Below, piece by piece: positions 44,412 through 53,299 of a DNA stretch of 64,000 nucleotides. Below the pieces are notes generated by a model, which was not told the origin of the DNA, did no database searches, and worked only from the letters and a program-made list of their open reading frames with translations. The translations under genes and the position numbers were made by a program. Each line of letters begins with the position of its first letter. The first letter of the stretch is position 1. The stretch is from Sphingobacterium oryzagri (GTDB taxonomy: Bacteria; Bacteroidota; Bacteroidia; Sphingobacteriales; Sphingobacteriaceae), in assembly GCF_028736175.1 (NCBI RefSeq), contig NZ_CP117880.1, forward strand, positions 3,534,001 to 3,598,000. Reading direction: 5' to 3'.

Positions 44412-45038
44412 ATGAGCCATACCCTTTCCATCGAACATGCAGGAGCACCGTTACAGGCCGATAACAAGGTTTTGATTATGCTACACGGTCGCGGATCGAC
44501 GAGTTCGGATATCTTGAGCTTAGCAAAATACTTTGATATAGACGGTTACACGTTGCTCGCTCCGCAGGCGACAAACCACAGTTGGTACCCGTATTCTTTT
44601 ATGGCTGCAAAACAGGATAATGAGCCTTGGTTGAGCAGCGCGCTAAATATAGTGGAAGAAACGGTAAAAACGGCGTTGGATGCTGGTGTACCGACCGAGA
44701 ATATTTATTTTTTCGGCTTTTCACAAGGTGCTTGCCTTACGCTGGAGTTTTTAGGCCGACATGCAAAGCACTATGGAGGCGCCATTGCCATTATCGGTGG
44801 TTTGATCGGTGAGCAACTCGATCATACTGCTTACACCGGAAACTTCGAACAGACGCCTGTGCTGTTGGCAACAAGCGACCCAGATGCGCATGTGCCATTG
44901 ACCAGAGTAAAAGAAAGTGTCGCTATTCTTGCTGCTATGCAAGCCGACATTACCTTGCGGGTTTATGAAAACTTTGGCCACAGCATTAATCAGGAGCAAA
45001 TCGATCTGGCTAATCGTATTATTTTCAACAAGTCTTAG
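44412..45038 (+). CDS. Phospholipase/carboxylesterase-family alpha/beta hydrolase (MhqD-like)
   Basis: 208 residues, cytoplasmic. Alpha/beta hydrolase with LMLHGRGS-type oxyanion loop (MLHGRGST, 23-30), nucleophile Ser104 in GFSQGA, Asp158 in SDPDAHVP and His190 in NFGHSI. The length and motifs fit the small serine-hydrolase family including MhqD and carboxylesterase 2. Second gene of the likely mhq-like pair. Predicted to hydrolyse a thioester or ester formed in electrophile detoxification. Confidence 0.87.
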   Translation: MSHTLSIEHAGAPLQADNKVLIMLHGRGSTSSDILSLAKYFDIDGYTLLAPQATNHSWYPYSFMAAKQDNEPWLSSALNIVEETVKTALDAGVPTENIYFFGFSQGACLTLEFLGRHAKHYGGAIAIIGGLIGEQLDHTAYTGNFEQTPVLLATSDPDAHVPLTRVKESVAILAAMQADITLRVYENFGHSINQEQIDLANRIIFNKS

Positions 45039-45079
45039 TATTTATCTTTCCAATCAGCATCAGTAAAACGCGTTTTTTC

Positions 45080-45112
45080 AGCTTTCCGCTCTATCGTAGC
45101 GAGCGGAAAGCT
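45080..45112. repeat. Perfect 12-bp inverted repeat before the pseudo-receiver gene
   Basis: AGCTTTCCGCTC (45080-45091) and its inverse (45101-45112), 9-base loop. A T6 run precedes it on the plus strand and none follows on either strand, so it is not a normal intrinsic terminator. It ends 40 bases before the pseudo-receiver ATG. Confidence 0.6.
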
Positions 45113-45151
45113 CTCGTTACATTGCCATCAGTTCAAAAAAAAACAACACAC

Positions 45152-45463
45152 ATGCATGCACTACAATTTTTAATCGTGGGTAAAAATGAGGAGATTTTGG
45201 GAACACTGAAACGCCTTATCGAAAACACAAACGGTTGGTCTGCCACCATCTCCAGCGAGGAAAACGAAGTTTTATCGTATCTGGAGAATAATCCGCCCGA
45301 TGCTTTGCTTGTAAGCTCAGGATTGAGCGAAGCTTTTGAAAAGGAAATCATACAATTTGTCTTACATTTGAATATCAAGACGAAAGTGATTATGCACTAT
45401 GGTGGTGGTAGCGGTCTGCTAAAAAATGAAATATTTAGCGCTTTCCCCCACCTAGCAACTTAA
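45152..45463 (+). CDS. Small degenerate receiver-like protein
   Basis: 103 residues from the ATG at 45152; the frame reaches a TTG at 45122 that is less likely. The fold looks like a response-regulator receiver (LQFLIVGKNEE then PPDALLVSSGL then KVIMHYGGGSG), but the key positions are altered: the acidic pair is replaced by Asn/Glu-Glu, the phospho-acceptor Asp by Ser (LLVSSG), and the conserved Lys is missing. It cannot be phosphorylated in the normal way. It ends 15 bases before the Crp/Fnr gene, so the two are probably co-expressed. Role unknown. Confidence 0.65.
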   Translation: MHALQFLIVGKNEEILGTLKRLIENTNGWSATISSEENEVLSYLENNPPDALLVSSGLSEAFEKEIIQFVLHLNIKTKVIMHYGGGSGLLKNEIFSAFPHLAT

Positions 45464-45477
45464 ACGAATAACCGATC

Positions 45478-46071
45478 ATGTTTGAAGAAATCTTGGCCAA
45501 TGTGACCAAATGTATACCACTACAGGACGACGAAGTAACATTGTTTACCACGTTGCTTAGTCGGCGTGAAATACCTAAAAAGACTATGCTGCTGCGGGAA
45601 GGCGAGATCTGTCAGTTTGAGGGATATATCCAAAAAGGCTGTGTCAGGATTTATTACCTCGACGAAAATGGTTTCGAAGTAACGCTCAGCTTCGCGGTTG
45701 AAGATTGGTGGATCAGCGATATTGCTTCGTTTCATTACCACGAACCTTCCAGCCTGTACATGGAAACATTGGAAGATTGTGAAATCTATTTCTTAAATCC
45801 AGAAAGCAAGGAGAAATTGCTAGCGGAACTTCCCAAATTCGAACGCGTATTTCGCCTGTTGGTACAACGCCGTTTGGCTGTGTTGCAAAACAGACTTATT
45901 CATACGATTTCGAAGCCCGCGACCGACCGTTATTTGGAATTTATTCATCTCTACCCGACGATTTCCCAACGTGTGCCACAGTATTATATCGCCTCTTACC
46001 TCGGTGTCTCGCCAGAGTTTGTCAGCACCATACGCAAACGACTAGCCGTAAAGACAAAAAAAGAAGATTAA
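45478..46071 (+). CDS. Crp/Fnr-family transcription regulator
   Basis: 197 residues. N-terminal cyclic-nucleotide-binding-type jelly roll (about 15-125; KKTMLLREGEICQFEGYI) and a C-terminal helix-turn-helix (about 150-190; QYYIASYLGVSPEFVSTIRK). No iron-sulfur cysteine cluster of the Fnr type. Bacteroidetes have many such regulators with unknown effectors. It closes the short run of plus-strand genes from the dioxygenase onward and is a candidate regulator of them. Confidence 0.9.
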   Translation: MFEEILANVTKCIPLQDDEVTLFTTLLSRREIPKKTMLLREGEICQFEGYIQKGCVRIYYLDENGFEVTLSFAVEDWWISDIASFHYHEPSSLYMETLEDCEIYFLNPESKEKLLAELPKFERVFRLLVQRRLAVLQNRLIHTISKPATDRYLEFIHLYPTISQRVPQYYIASYLGVSPEFVSTIRKRLAVKTKKED

Positions 46072-46696
46072 ATGCTATGGTGTTCACGTTACCTTGATGG
46101 GGTCGACTATAGATTGTGATATCTTGTGCGTAAAACTGCCACGCCCGCTATCTTTGCATATGCTTTACAAAGCAAGTCTACAACGATGTAATGCATCCAG
46201 CGTGAAGCTTCAATAAACTGACTTTGATAATGGAGTCATCAATTCACCCCAAAAAATTTATCTGGCACCAGCGAATCACTTGTCCTCATTAACGTAAATA
46301 GATTTTCCTGTGAATCGCTCGTTGGCCCCGCAAGAAAACGGGGCACAAGAGCAATCACTAGATTACTAAACAACAAAAATGAAACAATCGAAAGCCGATC
46401 AACTGTTGGCGGCCATATTTTTAAGCGCTAGATGCATCAAAATTTTTCTAGCCTGCGTATTTGCTCATGTATTGGTAACATAGATTGGGTAGGAAGAACT
46501 CCTGCTGGTGAAATTACAGTAAAGCGTCGGTAATTCCAAAATAAAAATACACTTTTATTTGAATTTAGGTGTTTTTACGTTATTAGATCGACCAAAAATG
46601 TCTATTAGCTTGGAAAATAAACCGTAAAAAATAGAAAAATAACAGCGAATGGCGTAAATTTTTGTAAATAACCGCCGTTTGAACTATCTTTCGGCC
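46072..46696. other. Intergenic region with a GC-rich hairpin element
   Basis: Holds the hairpin element at 46317-46352. A 34-codon frame (46379-46483, MKQSKADQLL...) follows but overlaps TTCTAGCCTGCG (46446-46457), a phrase also found in the mosaic repeat arms, so it may be repeat debris. No other gene was seen. Confidence 0.5.
46317..46352 (-). repeat. GC-rich hairpin element, copy 1 (inverted relative to copy 2)
   Basis: GCTC-N4-GCCCCG, 8-base loop, CGGGGC-N4-GAGC. Read on the minus strand, its first arm matches that of the element at 58927 at 13 of 14 positions (GCTCTTGTGCCCCG versus GCTCTCGTGCCCCG) and its second arm at 12 of 14. Confidence 0.6.
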
Positions 46697-47347
46697 ATGT
46701 CTTTTTTTGATGTATTCCCAACGTTTGACGAATCTCCTTATTCATACACTATTGCTCCGATGTTGCTCATTACGGGCATCATAGGTATCTACTCCAAAAA
46801 CTTTCGCTACAAACTACTCTTGCATCCCTATGAAATTTGCCGGGGAAATCGTCGGCATACCTTACTTACATCGGCACTGGTTCATCGTAACTGGTTGCAT
46901 TTGCTATTTAATCTTTTTGTGATATATGGTTTAGCTTACGATATGTATGGCTGCCTAGCGCAAGAACAAGGTGTTTGGATAGCCGTTTTCGCTACCCCCA
47001 TACTATTCGTTGCGATTACCGTTTTTTCTAACCTATTGCAGACGTTGATTAAGCGAAATGATTTTATGTTTACCGCGCTAGGCGCTTCCGGTCTTTCCTT
47101 TGGTTTGTTCGGCTTCTCTTTCTTTTATTTCCCCTTGCAAAAAACCAGTCACTCCATTTTTCCTTTCATCAAAAATTCCGCACACTATTGGCTATATGCA
47201 TTGATCATGATGTTGCTATTATCTTTTATCAAACAGGTAAAAATAAACCGTCAACTTCACATTATAGGTTTTCTTGTCGGATCACTACTGGCCCTTTGCG
47301 TGCGCTGGGAGTCTTTACCCAACTTGGTCAAGGCCTGGACAAACTAA
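46697..47347 (+). CDS. Rhomboid-family intramembrane serine protease
   Basis: 216 residues from the ATG at 46697; a TTG at 46679 is a weaker start. Six hydrophobic helices. The rhomboid signature is complete: HLLFN in helix 2 (His68, Asn72; preceded by NW), catalytic Ser131 in ALGASG and catalytic His188 in the last helix (HIIGFLVGSLLAL). The protein would cleave transmembrane substrates in the inner membrane. Next gene is an XRE regulator 72 bases away; the dyad between them may act as a terminator for this gene. Substrate unknown. Confidence 0.88.
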   Translation: MSFFDVFPTFDESPYSYTIAPMLLITGIIGIYSKNFRYKLLLHPYEICRGNRRHTLLTSALVHRNWLHLLFNLFVIYGLAYDMYGCLAQEQGVWIAVFATPILFVAITVFSNLLQTLIKRNDFMFTALGASGLSFGLFGFSFFYFPLQKTSHSIFPFIKNSAHYWLYALIMMLLLSFIKQVKINRQLHIIGFLVGSLLALCVRWESLPNLVKAWTN

Positions 47348-47351
47348 TAGG

Positions 47352-47392
47352 ATACCTATTCTTGCGAATATTTCGCTATCTAGGTATTTTTG
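47352..47392 (+). promoter_or_regulatory. Dyad overlapping the promoter of the XRE regulator
   Basis: Nested inverted repeats: ATACCTA/TAGGTAT outside (47352-47358, 47381-47387) and GCGAA/TTCGC inside (47364-47368, 47372-47376). Over them lie TTG (47362-47364), 20 bases, TATTTTTG (47385-47392), a consensus promoter. It could be an autoregulatory operator, or a terminator for the rhomboid gene, since five T follow. Confidence 0.5.
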
Positions 47393-47419
47393 CACGATAT
47401 TAAAACTATACTATTCCGC

Positions 47420-47704
47420 ATGACTAATCACGAGATAGGCACACACATCAGAAAAACGAGAGAAAATTTAAAGGTTTCACAAGAATCTGTCGCTTTTGCA
47501 CTGGATATGTCGCAAGCTGCCTATTCAAAAATTGAACGTAACGAGACCAAGCTAAAGGTAGAGCAGCTCTACAAAATTGCCGACCATTTGGGCATAAGTG
47601 TTTACGATTTACTCCCGCCATCTGCTGCCAGCAACATTTTCGGCGAGAATCTATACGGGCTGGTTTGGTATTACGTAAAATTGCTACTAAAAAAATTTAA
47701 GTAG
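47420..47704 (+). CDS. XRE-family helix-turn-helix regulator
   Basis: 94 residues from the ATG at 47420; the TTG at 47390 is less likely. HTH_3 domain (about 5-60; SQESVAFALDMSQAAYSKIE, then NETKLKVEQLYKIADHLGIS). The tail ends in a hydrophobic stretch and lysines (WYYVKLLLKKFK), a possible membrane-contact tail. No toxin or phage gene is next to it. A nested dyad lies across its promoter, which suits negative autoregulation. Confidence 0.88.
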   Translation: MTNHEIGTHIRKTRENLKVSQESVAFALDMSQAAYSKIERNETKLKVEQLYKIADHLGISVYDLLPPSAASNIFGENLYGLVWYYVKLLLKKFK

Positions 47705-47879
47705 CGAGCGTAGGGAGGAACATCTTACCATGGCACGGTACACGCTCCTCCTACCCGCCTTCAGGTTAATAACAGCAATACAAAAATGCAGCAGTCTGGC
47801 GAGTAACACCACAACCTGAGGTTGTATTTTAAAAAATATGATTTCGAAAGAAATCTGTGCAACGAGTTTAAGAAACACG

Positions 47880-49091
47880 TTATAGAGCGACACCAAGGTT
47901 TATTCCAAATTGATGTGCACCATAAAATTGTTCCGTAAATAAGCGAATATGGATGCCACTTACCCATCCACTACGCCAGCTCACAAATTTTTGAGCGCCA
48001 AGCTCGTAATTCACCTGTCCTTTGAAAAATGTTATTTGGGCATCAATATCGAATATTTTTAAACCGAAATAGTTAGTGTACCAATTAAGGCCCGACCGCG
48101 ATTTCAAATCATCCTTCAAATACTCTCCTCCAATACCAATGCTCATCTTCTTTCCCGAAAAACCATAAGCCACCGAAGCTCCACGTACCGTATACATTTC
48201 GCTTCCCAATAGAATACGACGGTGTTGAAACCCAATTTTTAAAAAGTCTTCCAAACCGTCTTTAATTAAAAACAATTTAGATGCGATAGCATTTACCTGA
48301 AAGTAATTCGTCTCGTTATCCGTATTAAACCGTTGAGAAAGTTGTAGAAGCAGGTGGCTATGAGATGAAAACAAAGAAAATCTTTTCGCCATATAATAAC
48401 CTAATGGATAGGCCGTACTTCCTGAAAAGCCTAAAAACACCGGATTGCCCGCGAAACAAAGCGTCGTCATACCACCGATAAGGTAACAACCTTCGCGAGG
48501 CCAAGTATCTTTAAAAGCCGTATATTGTTTATCAAGATCTAATGCAATTGCCAGTGCATTCGTAAAAGCAACAATTTCCTTGGCTTCAGGGAGGTCAACA
48601 AGTCCAGGCTCCCAATAAGAAGAGATGCGAACGTCGCCCCCACATCCAAAGGCGAAGGTATAGGTGGCGCCGTCAAAACCAATCGGCCAATGTGCAATTT
48701 TTTGACCACTGGGTACTGTATCTACTCTGTATGCTTTCAAAAGACTGTCTAACGAACCAAGCTGTTTTTCTGTCAATGATGTTGTACTAAACAATATGCC
48801 TTTATCACGATAGACGTGATTTATCAATCTTCCTACGACACGACCGTCACGTGTCGCCATTTCTACAATTTGCCGACCGTCACCATAACGAAATGAAGCT
48901 GACGATTGGTCGAAAAATGACGTATCTAACAGGCCAAGTTTTCTTAGTAGCACTTCAAAGTGCTGCTCATCTGCATTTTTTTCATTTAAAACAACGTCCT
49001 CTTGTGAAAAGCAACTATACGAGAAGAACAACAGAAAAACAGTCAATGCCCCACGGTAGCAGCGACATATTAAGTCGAGCTTATTCGTCAT
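47880..49091 (-). CDS. Secreted protein of unknown function
   Basis: 403 residues with an N-terminal signal (about 10-30; ALTVFLLFFSYSCFSQ). Residues 40-220 look globular, with two Cys-containing loops (FGCGGD and REGCYLIGG). The C-terminal half (about 230-403) alternates hydrophobic and polar residues and ends in LGVAL, like a small outer-membrane barrel or a beta-sheet-rich surface domain. I do not recognise the family. It converges with the XRE gene and has no operon partner. Confidence 0.7.
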   Translation of the reverse strand: MTNKLDLICRCYRGALTVFLLFFSYSCFSQEDVVLNEKNADEQHFEVLLRKLGLLDTSFFDQSSASFRYGDGRQIVEMATRDGRVVGRLINHVYRDKGILFSTTSLTEKQLGSLDSLLKAYRVDTVPSGQKIAHWPIGFDGATYTFAFGCGGDVRISSYWEPGLVDLPEAKEIVAFTNALAIALDLDKQYTAFKDTWPREGCYLIGGMTTLCFAGNPVFLGFSGSTAYPLGYYMAKRFSLFSSHSHLLLQLSQRFNTDNETNYFQVNAIASKLFLIKDGLEDFLKIGFQHRRILLGSEMYTVRGASVAYGFSGKKMSIGIGGEYLKDDLKSRSGLNWYTNYFGLKIFDIDAQITFFKGQVNYELGAQKFVSWRSGWVSGIHIRLFTEQFYGAHQFGINLGVAL

Positions 49092-49300
49092 GCTTGGTAA
49101 ATAGATTATTACATATAAAAGTTAGGATGTTCACTTAAAACATCTGCTTCATCAGGTATCGGTTTGAAAGTCGATGCCGCCCGTATTACGTATTACTACA
49201 CGAATTTGTATTTATACGATAAATTAATTAGCTTGCTGCAGCTTATAACTCATGTCGACCATCTTCTAAAAGAAGTGGATACCAAATCAATAATGTTACA

Positions 49301-49921
49301 ATGAGAAGTATATTTTTGCTATTGATTAGTTTTCTTAGTTTAAAAAATGTCTACTGCCAAACGCAAGCTTTAAAACTTAACACAAGCTACGGTTCTAAAA
49401 ATACAGAATTACGTGACATCATGCAATTTGAGGGGCTGGAATATTTCCATCTCACTTTTTCAGGAAAAGATCTTGCTAACAAATCTTATTGTCTTTACGT
49501 AAAGGAAATTTGGGCCGGCAAGGTAACCACGGATACTATTGTGTTTGATAGCCGGCATTTTGATGAATCCATGCATACGGTAAATGACAGTATCTTGCTA
49601 ATGCGAGTTATCGGAAAAGCAACTGACGGTCAATTAAAAATGATGTTTCGGATTGGCAACAGATCGTACACGCGACTGTACCGCGCTATTGATTCCGATG
49701 AGTATAGTTTGCGAAACATCGTTCAGGAAAGTCGGTTGCCCATCAATTACGATGAAAAATTTTATTTGTTCGCTTATATTCTGCCTTACAAGCGATCCGA
49801 TGGTAGCAAATCCTGGTGCGATGTGGGTAGTAGTGGCAAGGAGATCGATCTTTGGGGACAAAAGTTTGGAATACCACATTATCTAACATTTGAAATGGAA
49901 TTTGTATCACTGCAAGAATAG
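49301..49921 (+). CDS. Secreted protein of unknown function (DUF5041-like?)
   Basis: 206 residues, signal peptide 1-19 (ending VYCQ). The mature part is a mixed, mostly beta domain without recognised catalytic residues; it has two cysteines (CLYVKEIW, WCDVGSSG). Resemblance to a Bacteroidetes family of about 200 residues is a guess. It is divergent from the 403-residue secreted protein and stands alone. Confidence 0.65.
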   Translation: MRSIFLLLISFLSLKNVYCQTQALKLNTSYGSKNTELRDIMQFEGLEYFHLTFSGKDLANKSYCLYVKEIWAGKVTTDTIVFDSRHFDESMHTVNDSILLMRVIGKATDGQLKMMFRIGNRSYTRLYRAIDSDEYSLRNIVQESRLPINYDEKFYLFAYILPYKRSDGSKSWCDVGSSGKEIDLWGQKFGIPHYLTFEMEFVSLQE

Positions 49922-50096
49922 CTGCTGAGAGCATGTTCCCAATACATTATTAATTGGACGCGATTCATGTATTGTCCAAGGTAGTAATCACAAAGTCAGC
50001 GTAGCAAGTTAGCTTTTCGTACCGATGTAAAGCAAATATTATATGGCAAAAGTGAGCTAAATCAATGTTTACATATTATTCAAAAAATAACACCGT

Positions 50097-50540
50097 ATGA
50101 TTGAACACACTTTATTTCGGCTGGAGCGATTAATAAGTACACTTCCCTCCCAAATAGATCAACTCAGTGAAGATGATTTTACCACGAAAAAAGCAGCTGG
50201 TAGCTGGAGTAAAAAAGAGATTTTAGGACACTTGATCGATAGCGCTTCCAACAACCACCATCGCTTTATAAAAGCGCAATATGAAGATCGGCCTTTGATT
50301 TCATACGATCAGGACAAATGGGTCGACGAAAACGACTATCAGTCTGCAAATAAGCAAGACTTGATCGTCTTTTGGTTGGCATTAAACAAACACCTGCTTC
50401 GTTTGCTACAGAACATGCCGCCACAAAAGCTGGCCAAAACATGTAGATTACCGAATGATTTGCAGGTAAACCTCAGCGATTTATTTATCGATTACGTTGA
50501 TCATCTGGAGCATCATGTAGCTCAACTTATTCGCAATTAA
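50097..50540 (+). CDS. DinB-family metal-binding protein
   Basis: 147 residues, four-helix bundle of the DinB superfamily. Candidate metal ligands are in ILGHLIDSA (about His43) and YVDHLEHHVAQL (near residue 138), as in the family. KKEILGHLIDSASNNHHRF is the most typical stretch. Related proteins are thought to be metal- and thiol-dependent transferases; the role here is unknown. Single gene. Confidence 0.82.
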   Translation: MIEHTLFRLERLISTLPSQIDQLSEDDFTTKKAAGSWSKKEILGHLIDSASNNHHRFIKAQYEDRPLISYDQDKWVDENDYQSANKQDLIVFWLALNKHLLRLLQNMPPQKLAKTCRLPNDLQVNLSDLFIDYVDHLEHHVAQLIRN

Positions 50541-50723
50541 GCCAAAAGCACAAAAGCGACGGCTTAACACTAGTAGATGCAAAATATAAACAGGCGATAT
50601 CCGTAACAAGCTGACCTAATGCACTATTTCGTCCATCGAAAAAGAATTTTGTCAAAGGTTGTCACAAAAAGTTGTACCTTAACGTTCGAATTGTAAAAGT
50701 AGACTACGATTTATTTAGTGGAA

Positions 50724-51800
50724 ATGATAAGATATTGTTTTTTCGCATTGCTGTTGGCAACTGCATGTTTTCTCGCCTGTTCTGATGATATTATCACACC
50801 CGAAAATGAGGTTCGGGATTTTTCCAGGTTATATATTTCTTTCGAAGAATATGGCACATCAAGTGTCGGTATTCCAGACATCAATATCCGAATAATTGGC
50901 CGGGCAGACTCCGTTGATTTTGATTTTGATGAGACAGGCTATGTATCGCAAGCGCGAGGCGGTGGTGTGATTTATTTTAACCCCTTCTTGCAGGCGGTCA
51001 TGCACGCCAGTTACAACACGACTGAACAACGAGATTCTGCGCTCTATGTGGTTAACATAAACAATCAAGCAATATTAAATAACTCGGCAAGCATGTCGAG
51101 CCCGTTTTTTAAAAAAATCAGGGGGTTGACATATCACCGCGCTTCTGATGCGCTGTTTGTCGTCAATAGCGACGGAAATAGATCGGGCATCTTTGTGGTT
51201 AATCGCCCAACAAGCGTTGACGCCACCCGAAAACCATTTAAGCAATTTTTTACCGGCGATCTTCCGATGTGGGGAGCAGCCTACAGCGCCAACCGACTTT
51301 TTGTATCGAAACAAGGTGAAAACGGCGGTATTTATGTTTTTGAAGATATTGCTACGCGAGGTGTGAATACGGCAGACTCTACCGCCAATATCTCGCCAGC
51401 CCGCACATTGGCTATTGAAGACGCTAGAAACTTACACGGCATTTTTTACGACACGCTACACAATGTATTAGCGGTAACCGACTACACCGATGGACAAACT
51501 GTCGGAACAGGTCGTATTCTTATATTTGATTCGTTCAGTACGATGATTTCGAATCAACAGATTACGCCTACTCGCATTATCACCGGTCCGGCTACCATGC
51601 TTACACAGCCTGTGGACGTCGCGCTCGATACCAGGGAGAATGGCCAATATCTCTACGTTGCGGATCGCTCGAGAAGGATTCTCCGATTTCGACTATCTGA
51701 CAATGGAAATGTGGAGCCAGAACAGAATCTACCAACTCCGGGAACGCCGGTCGGGTTAGCGCTTGATACACGAGACGACTCTACACTGCCGCGATTTTAG
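50724..51800 (+). CDS. Lipoprotein with predicted beta-propeller fold
   Basis: 358 residues from the ATG at 50724 (a GTG lies six bases upstream). Lipoprotein signal (FLACSDDI). The rest has repeating strand patterns with G-(I/V)-(F/Y)-V units (RSGIFVVNR, GGIYVFEDI, GTGRILIFD, GQYLYVADRSRRILRF), typical of an NHL/YncE-like propeller. Such proteins often bind ligands or other proteins at the surface. I do not recognise a named family. Single gene; a hairpin of uncertain role follows. Confidence 0.7.
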   Translation: MIRYCFFALLLATACFLACSDDIITPENEVRDFSRLYISFEEYGTSSVGIPDINIRIIGRADSVDFDFDETGYVSQARGGGVIYFNPFLQAVMHASYNTTEQRDSALYVVNINNQAILNNSASMSSPFFKKIRGLTYHRASDALFVVNSDGNRSGIFVVNRPTSVDATRKPFKQFFTGDLPMWGAAYSANRLFVSKQGENGGIYVFEDIATRGVNTADSTANISPARTLAIEDARNLHGIFYDTLHNVLAVTDYTDGQTVGTGRILIFDSFSTMISNQQITPTRIITGPATMLTQPVDVALDTRENGQYLYVADRSRRILRFRLSDNGNVEPEQNLPTPGTPVGLALDTRDDSTLPRF

Positions 51801-51831
51801 CGCGCGGCTTGCTAAAGTTAACACATTATTT

Positions 51832-51867
51832 AAAAAAAGCGGCTTCGCCTGATAGACGAAAGCCGCT
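51832..51867. repeat. Hairpin after the propeller lipoprotein gene
   Basis: AGCGGCTT (51838-51845) pairs with AAGCCGCT (51860-51867). The A7 run lies on its left, so the T-run would be on the minus strand, where no gene reads into it. It may be part of a terminator for the plus gene or an intergenic repeat. Confidence 0.35.
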
Positions 51868-52057
51868 CCGCCTTTCCAAGAAAGACAATCAACCAAAATT
51901 GTTTTACCGTAAATCTCCATAAACAGCAACGCAAAGGTAATCCATCAAAACTGGATAAGCTTACGGTTTCCCGTAAACCCGGCGATATTAAGAAATCAAT
52001 TTTAACCTACGATTACACTTGATTTTCACTATCTTGAAAAAATCAAGGTAACGAATA

Positions 52058-53254
52058 ATGAAAAAAAATACGCTTACGCTATACAGGCTCCTCCTTTGCA
52101 GCTTAACGCTGCTGTTTGGTTTGCAGGCAAATGCACAAAAGGTAACGTCAGGTAGCATGGTATCAACTAATTTCTGTGATACCATTCCCTTTGAATACGT
52201 AAAAAATAAAATAATCATCAAAGCCGTCGTCAACAATCGCGTTGGTCGATTTATTTTAGATACGGGCGCTCCTTTCCTGATCAGCAGCTCGTTTCAGGAA
52301 GCCCTGCAATTAGATGCTGCGAAAAAACAGAAAGTCACCGATGTTTCCGGAAAAACGCAAGATATTGCGATGGTATCCATCGATAATTTAACATTGGGCA
52401 GCACCAAATTTTCCAACACGACCGCATTGGTGTACGATAACGATAGCAATATTTATTTAACATGCTCCGGTGTAGACGGTCTAATCGGCAGTGTGATCTT
52501 CAAACATACCGTTTTGCATATCGACGTAGAAAAGAAAATTATCGTCCTATCGCATGAAAATGATCTTGCGCGCTCTGGCGACAACGCCATTAAGCTGAAG
52601 CAAGACGCTACCGGCAGACCATTTATAAACGTTAACGTAGGCGGCAAGCATCCTGTACATGCTTTATTCGATAGCGGATCAAACAAATTCTGTACACTTG
52701 CTATTAAAACGTTAACGAAATTAGCACAAAAGAACGGCGCACACATCCTGCATACCGGTCATGGAGCTGCTTCCGCAGGTTTGTTTGGAAACAGCGATCA
52801 GGGCGCAGAGTATCGAGTATCGATACCAACGTTTAGCTTAGGCAGCTTTTCGCTAGCTGATGTGGTCACGACCGCTTCGGAACATAAAAAAACAGATGCC
52901 GTTGGTATGTCGCTCGCAGAATACGGCAGCGTCACGATTGACTACCTTAAAAAGCGCTTTTATTTTAAGCCTTACCAAACTACCGCACAGTTTAAACCAC
53001 CAATCTTTTTTGGCTTTTCCATATTATTGAACGATGGAAAACCCGTTATTTCAGTCGTCTACGACAATTCGCCAGCAGATCAGGCAGGCCTCAAAATCGG
53101 ACAAGAGCTTGTGCAAGTTGACGAGTTAGACCTCACCAACTTACCAGATATCTGCTCAGTTTACCTTGATCCGCTATTCAATAAAGACAAAACGACAATC
53201 ACCGTACGGAACGCCGATGGAAAAACAGAAACCGTCCATTTAACCGCGCAATAA
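52058..53254 (+). CDS. Secreted retropepsin-like aspartyl protease with PDZ domain
   Basis: 398 residues, signal peptide (1-26; ANAQ). Two retropepsin-like lobes within one chain: Asp68 in FILDTGAPF and Asp205 in ALFDSGSNKF. A PDZ domain follows (about 305-395; DNSPADQAGLKIGQEL). The two-DTG single chain and trailing PDZ fit bacterial aspartyl protease-PDZ proteins. Predicted periplasmic or secreted. A substrate cannot be proposed. No partner gene. Confidence 0.87.
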   Translation: MKKNTLTLYRLLLCSLTLLFGLQANAQKVTSGSMVSTNFCDTIPFEYVKNKIIIKAVVNNRVGRFILDTGAPFLISSSFQEALQLDAAKKQKVTDVSGKTQDIAMVSIDNLTLGSTKFSNTTALVYDNDSNIYLTCSGVDGLIGSVIFKHTVLHIDVEKKIIVLSHENDLARSGDNAIKLKQDATGRPFINVNVGGKHPVHALFDSGSNKFCTLAIKTLTKLAQKNGAHILHTGHGAASAGLFGNSDQGAEYRVSIPTFSLGSFSLADVVTTASEHKKTDAVGMSLAEYGSVTIDYLKKRFYFKPYQTTAQFKPPIFFGFSILLNDGKPVISVVYDNSPADQAGLKIGQELVQVDELDLTNLPDICSVYLDPLFNKDKTTITVRNADGKTETVHLTAQ

Positions 53255-53299
53255 CGCTAGAAAACAAAATACGACTTCGCTGGCAAAATAAATACCGCA

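Noticed and set aside
46263..46278. Another TGGCAC that might be a sigma-54 promoter
   Set aside because: The -12 element is missing (AATCA instead of TTGCA-like) and no gene follows at a suitable distance.
46379..46483. 34-codon frame beginning MKQSKADQ
   Set aside because: Contains a 12-base phrase from the mosaic repeat and has no second copy, so I could not support it as a gene.
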